Source of the DNA: DATFDN01 sp035685165
GTDB taxonomy: Bacteria; Pseudomonadota; Alphaproteobacteria; Acetobacterales; Acetobacteraceae
Direction of reading: 5' to 3'
DNA: 64,000 nucleotides
NCBI GenBank assembly: GCA_035685165.1
Contig: DASRBI010000008.1
Location: 62,001 to 126,000 of the forward strand
Shown: piece by piece, positions 34,850-44,510 of the stretch
Position numbering within the stretch: position 1 is the stretch's first letter
Layout of the letters: the number at the start of each line of letters is the position of its first letter
Program-made: the position numbers and the translations under genes
The notes under the pieces: model-generated
The model's input: only the letters and a program-made list of their open reading frames with translations
Databases searched by the model: none
Told to the model about the DNA's origin: nothing

Positions 34850-35299
34850 CTATGAAGCTGCGACGTCTTTGCCCCGCGCGGTGGAAAAATCGGTCGGACG
34901 CCGCTCGATTTCCACGCCGGCGCTCGCAGCATCGGGGAAAACGTCGAGCTTTTCAATCCTGACCCGGGCCAAAGCCACCCGCGCATCCGCGAGGCACGCC
35001 TCGGCGATCCGCTCCGCCAGGGTCTCGATCAGCCGGACATGGCCCGCGACCACGATCCCTCGCACACGGTCGGCCACCTTCTCGTAATCGACCACGCGCG
35101 CGAGCTCGTCTTTGCCGGCGGCCGCCCGCGATCCCGGGCGCAAACCGTCGTCCTCCACCGCGAGGTCGAGATTGATCCGCACCCGCTGCAGCCGCGCGTG
35201 CTCATGCGGATAGATGCCGACGCTTGCCTCGAGCACGAGGTCGCGAATGAAGACATGCCGGAGCGCCTGCTGGGCGCTCGCGAGTCGTGGGCTGTGCAT
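34850..35299 (-). CDS. folB: Dihydroneopterin aldolase
   Basis: Folate-pathway enzyme that cleaves dihydroneopterin to 6-hydroxymethyldihydropterin. It has 149 residues, slightly longer than usual because of an N-terminal extension (MHSPRLASAQQALRH). FIRDLVLEASVGIYPHE contains the conserved active-site glutamate, VVDYEKVADRV is the second block, and LIETLAERIAEACL follows. It ends the minus-strand run uvrB, DUF1223, FolM-like, folB, and starts 3 bases after the FolM-like stop. Confidence 0.92.
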   Translation of the reverse strand: MHSPRLASAQQALRHVFIRDLVLEASVGIYPHEHARLQRVRINLDLAVEDDGLRPGSRAAAGKDELARVVDYEKVADRVRGIVVAGHVRLIETLAERIAEACLADARVALARVRIEKLDVFPDAASAGVEIERRPTDFSTARGKDVAAS

Positions 35300-35302
35300 C
35301 GC

Positions 35303-36091
35303 CTATTCCTCCGGCGGGGGCGCACCCGCCCGCCCCGAGGCCCATTGCAGGTGCTGCCCGCCGTCGAGCGCCAGCATTTGCCCCGTCATGCTCGGCAGCG
35401 CCAGGATCGCCAGCAGCGCGCGCGCGACCTCCTCGGGCGAGGTGCCGCGCTGGAGCGGCACCGAGGCGCATTGGCGAGCGAACTGCTCCGCCGTCTGACG
35501 TGCATTCGGCAGGGCGGGCCCTGGACCGATGCCGTTCACCCGGATGCGCGGCGCGAGCGCGAGCGCCATCGCCTGCGTCAGCGCCCAGAGCCCGGCCTTC
35601 GAGACGGTGTAGGAGACGAAGTGCGGCGTGATGGACCAGACGCGCTCGTCGAGCATGTTCACCACCACGCCCTCGGCGGCCGGCGGGAGCAGGCGGGCGA
35701 AGTTCTGCGTCAGCACGAATGGGGCGCGCAGGTTGGGCTCGAGGTGCGCGTCCCACGAGTCGCGCGTGACGCTGTGCCACTCGTCGCGCTCGAACCGGCT
35801 GGCGTTGTTCACCAGCACGCCGATCGGGCCGAGCGCCTCCGCCGCGCGCGGCAGCAGCTGCGCCATCTGTGCCTCCTGGTCGAGATCGGCTTCGAGGACC
35901 GCTGCCCGGCGCCCAGCGGCGCCCACCGCCCCGGCGGTTTCCTCGGCGGCCGCGCGGCTCTTGCGGTAATGGATGGCGACAGCGAATCCGGCTTGGGCAA
36001 GGGCGAGGCACATCGCCCGGCCCAGCCGCAACGCCCCGCCGGTGACGAGGGCGGCGCGCGGGATGGCGGGCGGGATCGGCAGCAAGCTCAT
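35303..36091 (-). CDS. SDR family oxidoreductase, FolM/pteridine reductase-like
   Basis: Short-chain dehydrogenase, 262 residues. The nucleotide-binding motif TGGALRLG (residues 17-24) fits the TGxxxRxG pattern of FolM and PTR1 pteridine reductases rather than the usual TGxxxGIG. Other SDR motifs are VLVNNASRF and the catalytic YTVSK. Placed directly upstream of folB, it is likely to reduce dihydromonapterin or dihydrofolate, using NADPH. This assignment is an inference from motif plus context. The start overlaps the stop of the DUF1223 gene. Confidence 0.85.
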   Translation of the reverse strand: MSLLPIPPAIPRAALVTGGALRLGRAMCLALAQAGFAVAIHYRKSRAAAEETAGAVGAAGRRAAVLEADLDQEAQMAQLLPRAAEALGPIGVLVNNASRFERDEWHSVTRDSWDAHLEPNLRAPFVLTQNFARLLPPAAEGVVVNMLDERVWSITPHFVSYTVSKAGLWALTQAMALALAPRIRVNGIGPGPALPNARQTAEQFARQCASVPLQRGTSPEEVARALLAILALPSMTGQMLALDGGQHLQWASGRAGAPPPEE

Positions 36092-36786
36092 GCCCGGGTC
36101 GCGGGAGCGGCGGCAGGGGGCAGCATGGCCGCGCCCAGGACGCGCAGCCGCGCGTCCTGCACCAGCAGGGCCGTTCCCATGCTCGCCGGAGCGGCCCGCA
36201 GCGCCACGTCCCGCGCCTCGCCCGGCGGCAGCGCGAAACGCTGCGAGCTGCGGACGATGTTGAACTCGCGCAGCACCCTTCCGTCGTTCTCGCCGGCGCC
36301 CACCTGGGTCTCGCGCTTCGCATCGAAGAAGGCGAGCAGGAGCGTCACGGCCTCGGCGCGCGAGCCGATTGCGGCCGTCAAGCCGTCCGCCTCCGGGCGC
36401 AGGCTTACCGCGACCGGGAACGCCGCCGGACTGGCGAGCGCAGCAGTGATCCGGCCAACGTCGGAGCCGACCATCATCGCCGCGCCGTTCACGACCAGGG
36501 CCGGTGTATAGACGTCATCGCCCAGCACCGAGGCGTAGCTTCGCTGGCGCGCGGTCGCGGTGCCGCTCGAGAACGGATCGCGCCAACCCGCGCGGTCCCA
36601 GTAATCGACATGCCAGGCGAGCCCGATCACGCCTGGCCGGCGAATCAGCTCGCCGAGCAGGGCGTCGGCGGGAGGGCAGGACGAGCAGCCCTGAGAGGTG
36701 AAAAGCTCAAGCACCGCCTGGTGCGGCGCGGCCCCGGCCGCCCGCATGCCGGACGTGGCGAGCGCCGCAGCGCCGGCCAACGCCAT
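36088..36786 (-). CDS. DUF1223 domain protein (thioredoxin-like fold)
   Basis: Exported protein of unknown function, about 232 residues from ATG 36786. The family block LFTSQGCSSCPPADALL carries a CSSC thioredoxin-like motif, and the core continues with WHVDYWDRAGWRDPFSS. ATG 36786 gives MALAGAAALATSGMRAAGA. However, just upstream in frame is RRISRR, so the true start may lie a few codons earlier (a CTG at 36807, with GGGGAGG before it), giving a Tat-like signal. The longer open frame upstream crosses a REP-like repeat and is not coding. Confidence 0.85.
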   Translation of the reverse strand: MALAGAAALATSGMRAAGAAPHQAVLELFTSQGCSSCPPADALLGELIRRPGVIGLAWHVDYWDRAGWRDPFSSGTATARQRSYASVLGDDVYTPALVVNGAAMMVGSDVGRITAALASPAAFPVAVSLRPEADGLTAAIGSRAEAVTLLLAFFDAKRETQVGAGENDGRVLREFNIVRSSQRFALPPGEARDVALRAAPASMGTALLVQDARLRVLGAAMLPPAAAPATRA

Positions 36787-36820
36787 GCGCCGGCTGATGC
36801 GCCTCAGCCTGAAGCGTTCG

Positions 36821-36960
36821 CCCTCCCCTTGGGGCAGGGAGCCAGGAGGAGGGGGCCAGCCGGCAGCGGGGTTGGGATTGCGGCGCGCACGCGCGACGAG
36901 CACAGATGCCCGTCCTGCGTGGCCCCCTCCCCCCGACCGCCTCCCCCAAGGGGAGGGGGG
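36821..36960. repeat. Inverted pair of GC-rich REP-like elements
   Basis: Two copies of a roughly 38-base element face each other. Copy one is 36821-36858, beginning CCCTCCCCTTGGGG and ending GGAGGGGGCC. Copy two, read on the minus strand, is 36960-36921 and has the same order, CCCTCCCCTTGGGG to GGAGGGGGCC. About 60 bases lie between. The arrangement resembles a BIME, two REPs in opposite orientation, placed between uvrB and the DUF1223 gene. Confidence 0.7.
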
Positions 36961-36992
36961 ACCCTGAAACGGACTGCCCGCGCCCATTGACC

Positions 36993-39188
<2,196 letters not shown>

Positions 39189-39314
39189 TGGGTGAAGATG
39201 GCGAGGGATTGCCCGCCCGTCGAGGCCGGCCACCCCCCATCAGCTTCGCCCCGAGGCCCGCCTCGCGCCTCGCTCCGTCCCCGCAATGTTGGCCCGAGGC
39301 GCAACGCCGGGAAG

Positions 39315-39346
39315 AAAAAAGGCGCTCCGAGGAGCGCCCTTTTTTA
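39315..39346. terminator. Bidirectional intrinsic terminator
   Basis: GGCGCTC and GAGCGCC form a 7-base-pair stem around CGAG (39321-39338). There is an A-run on one side and a T-run on the other, so it works for either strand. It sits 24 bases after the stop of the PEP-CTERM gene on the minus strand, isolating that gene from uvrB. Confidence 0.85.
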
Positions 39347-39369
39347 CCCGGCTGGGAAAGGCGACTGCC

Positions 39370-40284
39370 TCAGGCGCGCGCCTTCTTCCTGCGGATCACG
39401 AGCGCCGCACCCCCCAGGCCGACGCCAAACAGCACGATCGAGGACGGCTCGGGGATCGCGCGCAAGGTGAGCTGGGTGCCGTTACCATATTTCGTAAAGT
39501 AGCCGTGGCCGTTATAGTTGGTGAAGGTGAATGCCTGCGCCGTCCCGTTCGTCGCTACGGACAGGATCAGCTTATCCGTCGCAGACGGGTGCACGAAAAA
39601 TCCCGCCGCATCCTTGGTGCACCCGGCGGGATTACCCGCTCCGAGACACGCAAGCAGGGTGTTCTCCGCATTGACGACGGAGAAAAGACTTCCGTTCTTG
39701 GTCGCCGCCAGGAGGATCGAACTCGTCCCCGCGATCACGGACCCCTCGCCCAGGGCGAACGCCCCGCCGTTCCCCGTAATCGTATACGGGTTCGGCCAGT
39801 TCTTGTAATTCAACGTCACCGTCGGCGTCGGGTTCGGATTGCCCCAGAGCGTGTAATCCAGCGTCGAGAAATCGGTCTGAATCGGATTCCCGAACGACGG
39901 CTTGTTCCCGATTTGCGATCCGGTGCCTTCGAACGTGACGTAGAAGGAGTAGTTGCTGCCCAGCCCCGATGGGTCCACGTTATGCCCATTCAACTGGAAC
40001 GACGAGAAGACCACCACGCCCTTGTCGATGAATGTGTAGCAGCTGGTGCTGACCACCCCGCAAGCGGCGCCCGATCCGGCCTTGGGCACCTTCGTCAGCT
40101 GCACCACGTCATAGTCGGTCGCAGTGATGGTGTCGGCCGTGAACTGCTGCCCGGCAAGCCCGGTGAGGCCCAGCCCCGGAGCGCTCGGGTTCCAGGTGAA
40201 CGGCGCTGGAAGCGCGTTGGCTGCGGTGCTTCCCACAGCCATCACCCCGATGGCACCCAACACGCCCGCTACAACTTTCTTCAT
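39370..40284 (-). CDS. PEP-CTERM domain protein
   Basis: Secreted protein of 304 residues with no recognised enzymatic domain. An N-terminal signal peptide (MKKVVAGVLGAIGVMAVGS, cleavage near ANALP) is followed by a beta-rich, low-charge body. The C-terminal sorting signal has PEP (AIPEPSS), a hydrophobic helix (IVLFGVGLGGAALVI) and a basic tail RRKKARA. By family knowledge, such tails are processed by an exosortase in organisms that make exopolysaccharide. Four cysteines in two close pairs could form disulfides. No exosortase gene is seen in the window. Good intrinsic terminator downstream. Confidence 0.92.
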   Translation of the reverse strand: MKKVVAGVLGAIGVMAVGSTAANALPAPFTWNPSAPGLGLTGLAGQQFTADTITATDYDVVQLTKVPKAGSGAACGVVSTSCYTFIDKGVVVFSSFQLNGHNVDPSGLGSNYSFYVTFEGTGSQIGNKPSFGNPIQTDFSTLDYTLWGNPNPTPTVTLNYKNWPNPYTITGNGGAFALGEGSVIAGTSSILLAATKNGSLFSVVNAENTLLACLGAGNPAGCTKDAAGFFVHPSATDKLILSVATNGTAQAFTFTNYNGHGYFTKYGNGTQLTLRAIPEPSSIVLFGVGLGGAALVIRRKKARA

Positions 40285-40512
40285 GGCAGTTCCCCGCCGG
40301 CTTCTCGTCGCGGAGATTGATACACAGACCTGAACCGGATTGCAATATGCTTTGCCCCCGGATTTACGAATAATTCATGCCGTTCTCCAAGTCGCGAGGC
40401 TAAGGCCGTCCCTTGCCTATGATTTCGAGGGCTCCGGGCCGCGGGGCTCGGCGGTCGAGAGGACAAAAAATGGGCAGCACTGTAATGATCGTAGCACGAG
40501 CAAAGCGTCCGG

Positions 40513-42600
40513 ATGAATTTCGCCCCCCTCTTCAAAGCCCATGCTAAAGCATTAGAAACAAAGAGACCGCTGTGGCCCGCCGAAATGGATACCCCGCAAG
40601 CTTTTCCCTATTTGTCAGCGTTCCAGCGCAATCTCGGCTGGCTGACCGAGTGGGAACAACTCGCCCTGCGCGAAAAGACTGTGGCGATCGCGGGCATGGG
40701 TGGTGTCGGCGGGGTTTATCTGCTGACCCTGGCCCGGCTCGGGATCGGCGGCTTCCGCATCGCCGACCCCGACCGGTTCGAGCTGGCCAACTTCAACCGT
40801 CAGGCCGGCGCCACGCTGGCCAATATCGGCCGGCCCAAGGCCGAGGCGATGGCGGAGATGGCGCGGGAGATCAATCCCGAGTTGCGAATTGCCTGCTACG
40901 GCGCGGGCATTCGCCCAGAGAACCTCGACAGCTTCCTGGACGGCGCCGACCTGTTCATCGACGGGTTTGACTTCTTCGAGATGGAGATGCGGCGGCGCAC
41001 CTTCGCTCGCTGCGCCGAACTTAGGATTCCGGCGATCACGGCGGCGCCGATCGGGATGGGCGTCGGGTTCCTCGCCTTCGCGCCGGACGGCATGGGGTTC
41101 GAGCGCTATTTCCGCCTGGAAGGCCAGCCCCTGCCCGAGCAGTATCTCCGCTTTCTTATGGGCGTGGCCCCGCGGGGTCTGCACCGGCGCTACCTCGTCG
41201 ATCCGGGTCGGGTCGATATCGCCGGGCGCAAGGGACCCTCGACCGCGGCGGCCTGCCAGCTCTGCGCCGGCGTCACCGCGACGGCGGTAGTCCAGGTGCT
41301 GCTGGGCCGCGGCGCGCTTCGGCCCGCTCCGGTCCATCACCATTTCGACGCCTATCTCGGCCGCCTCGTGCAGACCCGGTTGCGCTGGGGCAATGCCGGG
41401 CCGGTGCAGCGGCTAAAGCTCGCCGTCGCGCGCCGCTTCTACGCTGAAGCCGCGCGCAGCGGCCGCACGGCCCCTTCGGTCGCCTCGCCCCGCACGCCGA
41501 TCGAGGAGATCCTGACCCTGGCCCGCTGGGCACCGAGCGGCGACAACGCCCAGCCCTGGCGCTTCGAGGTCATCGACGAGTCGAGCGTGGCCGTGCGGCT
41601 GCACCCGGGTTCGGCGGGCGACGTATACGATTATCGCGGCGGGGAGCCCACGCTTCTGTCGCTCGGCGCCATGCTGGAGACGATGCGGATCGCCGCCACC
41701 GGCTGGTCCCGCCGCATGGAATGGAGGCTCGTCTCCGAGGCGCCGTTCCGGGTGCTGGTCCGCTTCGAGCGATCCGACGACCTACGCCCCGACCCGATGC
41801 TGGCGATGATCACTCTTAGAAGGGTGGACAGGCGGCCGTTCCGCCTTCGCCCGCTCGCGGCCGCCGCGCGGCGCGATCTGGAAGCATCGCTGGGCGGGCG
41901 GCTCCGGCTCCGCTGGCACGCGACGCCCCTGGAGCGATGGCGGTTCGGCCGACTGAACGCGGCCGCGACCGGCATCCGCCTGCGGTCCCCGGAGTGCTTC
42001 GAGGTGCACCGGCGGGTGATTGACTGGCAGAACGACCAGTCGCCGGCCGGCATTCCGGCCCGCGCCATCGGTCTGTCCGCGCCGACTCGCCGCCTGATGG
42101 CGTGGGCCATGCGGGATCCCGCGCGCTGGCGGATGATGAACCGGCTGGGGGCACCGCTTTCGGCGGCGGTCGAGCTCGATCTCGTGCCGGCGTTGCGATC
42201 GGCGGCCTTTTTTACCCTCGCCTGGCCTGAGAGGCGGGCGCGGGAGGGAGGCACGGCCTCCCTGTTGGCGGCTGGGGCGGCAGTCCAATCGCTCTGGCTC
42301 ACAGCCGCCCGGCTCGGCCTGGGTTTTCAGCCCACGCTGTCGCCGCTGATCTTCACTTGGTACGGCCAGGAGCGCATTCCGTTTTCCGCCGATCCGGCCG
42401 TCATGCGGCGCGCCGAACGCCTCGCCCGGCAGACCCAACAGGTGCTCGGCGCCCCGCCGGAGGACTTCGTGTTCATGGGGCGGCTGGGCTACAGGCTGGA
42501 CTCGTCGGTCGTGCGCTCAGGCCGGCTTCCGCTCGCGGATCTGCTCGTCGGCGACGGCGCAGCGGTCCCGGCGCCGGCGAGGGCCGAAGCCGTCGACTAG
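40513..42600 (+). CDS. ThiF-family E1-like domain fused to a nitroreductase-like domain
   Basis: Unusual 695-residue fusion, similar in layout to Rv1355c-type proteins. Residues about 35-300 form the ThiF/E1 adenylating domain: the ATP-binding loop GMGGVGG (61-67), DPDRFELANFNRQ (86-98), and the catalytic-side region AAACQLCAG (246-253). From about 328 a flavin nitroreductase-like domain starts (LARWAPSGDNAQPWRF, 336-351) and runs to the end. The E1 domain may activate a carboxylate or C-terminus, and the other domain may oxidise or reduce the product. No ribosome site is clear at ATG 40513; ATG 40585 is an alternative. It lies between two PEP-CTERM-system genes and its stop shares CTAG with the convergent acyltransferase. 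Confidence 0.82.
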   Translation: MNFAPLFKAHAKALETKRPLWPAEMDTPQAFPYLSAFQRNLGWLTEWEQLALREKTVAIAGMGGVGGVYLLTLARLGIGGFRIADPDRFELANFNRQAGATLANIGRPKAEAMAEMAREINPELRIACYGAGIRPENLDSFLDGADLFIDGFDFFEMEMRRRTFARCAELRIPAITAAPIGMGVGFLAFAPDGMGFERYFRLEGQPLPEQYLRFLMGVAPRGLHRRYLVDPGRVDIAGRKGPSTAAACQLCAGVTATAVVQVLLGRGALRPAPVHHHFDAYLGRLVQTRLRWGNAGPVQRLKLAVARRFYAEAARSGRTAPSVASPRTPIEEILTLARWAPSGDNAQPWRFEVIDESSVAVRLHPGSAGDVYDYRGGEPTLLSLGAMLETMRIAATGWSRRMEWRLVSEAPFRVLVRFERSDDLRPDPMLAMITLRRVDRRPFRLRPLAAAARRDLEASLGGRLRLRWHATPLERWRFGRLNAAATGIRLRSPECFEVHRRVIDWQNDQSPAGIPARAIGLSAPTRRLMAWAMRDPARWRMMNRLGAPLSAAVELDLVPALRSAAFFTLAWPERRAREGGTASLLAAGAAVQSLWLTAARLGLGFQPTLSPLIFTWYGQERIPFSADPAVMRRAERLARQTQQVLGAPPEDFVFMGRLGYRLDSSVVRSGRLPLADLLVGDGAAVPAPARAEAVD

Positions 42601-43280
42601 GCCACGGCCCACTGCCGCTCTTCGGGCTTGGTCCACAGCGTTCCGTGTTCGCTGATGAAGTCCCAGATCACCGGTCGCTCGCGATGCACCCGCTCGAGCA
42701 CCTCCGCGATGTCGCCCCACGAAGGCTGGCGCAGGCCGTGGTACTCGACCAGCGCTCCCATCGGGTGGAAATGAATCGAGGAGAAACGGAGCAGCCGGAG
42801 CAGCGCGGGGTCCATCAGCGCGCACCAATGGGTCAGCCCGAGTTCCCCGCTCAGCATGAACACCGCGCGAATCAGGCACAGCCGCAGCACCGCCGGACGG
42901 TCGCCCTCCGTCACCGCGCGCGAGAGCGCGAACCGGGAAATCTCGGCCGTCCGCGCCAGCGGAAGGTTCTGGAGCTGCGGGAACCGCCCCGCCTGTTCGA
43001 GCGGAAACCGGCGACCGGGGATGTGACAGGCGGGCGGGATCACCCGGACGGTGCCGACGGCGGTTCCGTCCGAGCGGCGGCGGATGATGGCATGGCGAGC
43101 GATCTCGTCGAACTCGTCCATTTCCCGGCCATCCCGGCCGGGTTCAAAATTACGTTCCACGCAATAGATCTGATATCTGAGGCGGAACACGTCGTCGCGG
43201 TCAGCCGCGCTTTGGGCGCTCTCGACGGCAAAATCCTTCCTGACCTCGGCGATGGCCGCGGCCAGATGGTCTGCGTTCAT
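42597..43280 (-). CDS. PEP-CTERM/exosortase-system acyltransferase, LuxI-like
   Basis: 227-residue acyltransferase of the TIGR03694 type (PEP-CTERM/exosortase-associated), related to N-acylhomoserine lactone synthases. The family block is FRLRYQIYCVERNFEP, followed by DEFDEIARHAIIRR with VGTVRVI and the later AEISRFALSRAV. By family knowledge it probably makes an N-acyl amino-acid-like product tied to exopolysaccharide or sorting, not necessarily an autoinducer. ATG 43280 has GGGAG 6 bases before it. The 314 bases beyond it lead to rpsM on the other strand. Its stop codon shares CTAG with the ThiF-nitroreductase gene. Confidence 0.88.
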   Translation of the reverse strand: MNADHLAAAIAEVRKDFAVESAQSAADRDDVFRLRYQIYCVERNFEPGRDGREMDEFDEIARHAIIRRRSDGTAVGTVRVIPPACHIPGRRFPLEQAGRFPQLQNLPLARTAEISRFALSRAVTEGDRPAVLRLCLIRAVFMLSGELGLTHWCALMDPALLRLLRFSSIHFHPMGALVEYHGLRQPSWGDIAEVLERVHRERPVIWDFISEHGTLWTKPEERQWAVA

Positions 43281-43485
43281 GAACTGCTCCCGGACGCGTG
43301 ATTGAACATCATCTTTATGCGATCGTCGAAACTCAACGCATGGCAGCAATGAAAAGCACAACGTCACGATTGGGTGAAGTCGGAAATTAGCGAAATTTTG
43401 GCAAATGCCGGTCTGTGACGTTTTTTTTCCGCGATTTTCTCAGTAACGAGACGCGCTTCTCGCGGGCCGCCATCGTCCAGGGCGG
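43281..43485. other. AT-rich divergent gap with no gene seen
   Basis: About 205 bases between the start of the acyltransferase gene and the rpsM promoter. It is clearly richer in A and T than the neighbouring genes and contains an 8-T run (about 43421-43430). It probably contains the acyltransferase promoter. I saw no open frame or convincing structured RNA in it. Confidence 0.4.
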
Positions 43486-43514
43486 TTGACGGGGAGTTTC
43501 GGCATCCCTATTAG
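43486..43514 (+). promoter_or_regulatory. Sigma-70-type promoter of the rpsM-rpsK-rpoA-rplQ operon
   Basis: TTGACG at 43486-43491 and TATTAG at 43509-43514, separated by 17 bases, form a near-consensus promoter. It lies about 80 bases before the GTG of rpsM and has no competing element in the gap. This suggests that the alpha operon starts here, rather than being the end of the long ribosomal protein transcript. Confidence 0.75.
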
Positions 43515-43594
43515 ACCCGCTTCGGCACTCGTCTATGACGAGCGGTTGCCTTTGCGCGCCGTGCCGATACCACTCGATCGAGGAGCAGCTTCCC

Positions 43595-43972
43595 GTGGCG
43601 CGCATCGCCGGCGTTAACATACCCACCAACAAGCGGGTCACGATCGGCCTGCGCTACATCTACGGCATCGGCCCAACGAAGGCGGCCGAGATTTGCTCGC
43701 GCCTCTCGATCCCCGACGACCGGCGGGTGAACCAGCTCTCCGACGAGGAGGTTCTTCGCATCCGCGAGCTGATTGACCGCGAATACCGGGTGGAGGGCGA
43801 TCTCCGCCGCGAGGTCGCGATGAACATCAAGCGGCTTATGGATCTCGGCTGCTATCGCGGGCTGCGGCACCGCCGCGGGCTGCCGGTCCGCGGGCAGCGG
43901 ACCCACACCAACGCTCGCACCCGCAAGGGCAAGGCCGTGGCGATCGCTGGTAAGAAGAAAGTCACGAAGTAG
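43595..43972 (+). CDS. rpsM: 30S ribosomal protein S13
   Basis: Small-subunit protein of the head that contacts the large subunit (bridge B1). It has 125 residues. It begins VARIAGVNIPTNKRV, with a GTG start supported by AGGAG about 9 bases upstream; the frame is open further but that part is not S13-like. IYGIGPTKAAEIC and RGLRHRRGLPVRGQRTHTNARTRKG are fully conserved. First gene of the rpsM-rpsK-rpoA-rplQ run. Confidence 0.97.
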   Translation: MARIAGVNIPTNKRVTIGLRYIYGIGPTKAAEICSRLSIPDDRRVNQLSDEEVLRIRELIDREYRVEGDLRREVAMNIKRLMDLGCYRGLRHRRGLPVRGQRTHTNARTRKGKAVAIAGKKKVTK

Positions 43973-44015
43973 GCCGCGCCCCCTTTTCTCTTTATACACG
44001 GAGCAGGATCCCCAG

Positions 44016-44408
44016 ATGGCGAAACCCGCCGCCGCGCGCCCCCGCCGGAAGGAACGCAAGAACATCACCGCCGGCGTGGCCCACGTGGCCGCGACGTTCA
44101 ACAACACGGTCGTCACCATCACCGACGCCCAGGGCAATGCCATCGCCTGGTCCTCGGCCGGCAGCCAAGGGTTTAAGGGCAGCCGCAAGTCCACGCCCTA
44201 CGCGGCCCAGGTCGCCGCCGAGGATGCGGGCCGCAAGGCGCGCGAGCACGGGATGGAGACGCTGGAGATCGAGGTGAGCGGCCCCGGCTCAGGACGGGAG
44301 AGCGCCCTGCGCGCTTTGCAGGCGATCGGCTTTTCGATCACCGCCATCCGCGACATGACGCCCATTCCGCACAACGGCTGCCGGCCGCGCAAGCGCCGGC
44401 GCGTCTGA
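44016..44408 (+). CDS. rpsK: 30S ribosomal protein S11
   Basis: Small-subunit platform protein binding 16S rRNA near S7 and S18. It has 130 residues. Conserved GVAHVAATFNNTVVTITD, then GSQGFKGSRKSTPYAAQ and the C-terminal DMTPIPHNGCRPRKRRRV. ATG follows GGAGCAGGATCC 6-14 bases upstream. Between it and rpoA a GC-rich hairpin (GCCGCCC at 44420-44426 with GGGCGGC at 44436-44442) may modulate readthrough. Confidence 0.97.
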   Translation: MAKPAAARPRRKERKNITAGVAHVAATFNNTVVTITDAQGNAIAWSSAGSQGFKGSRKSTPYAAQVAAEDAGRKAREHGMETLEIEVSGPGSGRESALRALQAIGFSITAIRDMTPIPHNGCRPRKRRRV

Positions 44409-44510
44409 GCGCGGCGCAAGCCGCCCGGCCGTTGCGGGCGGCCTATCATCAGTGATCCGGGCGGCGCGGGACGGTTCCCCGACCCGCCCGGGGCGAAAGG
44501 ACTTGGTTCC

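Noticed and set aside
40341..40360. Sigma-54-like element (GGCAA and TTGCA) upstream of the PEP-CTERM gene on the minus strand
   Set aside because: Attractive because PEP-CTERM genes are often under sigma-54 control, but the spacing between GG and GC is one base too long, and this spacing is strict.
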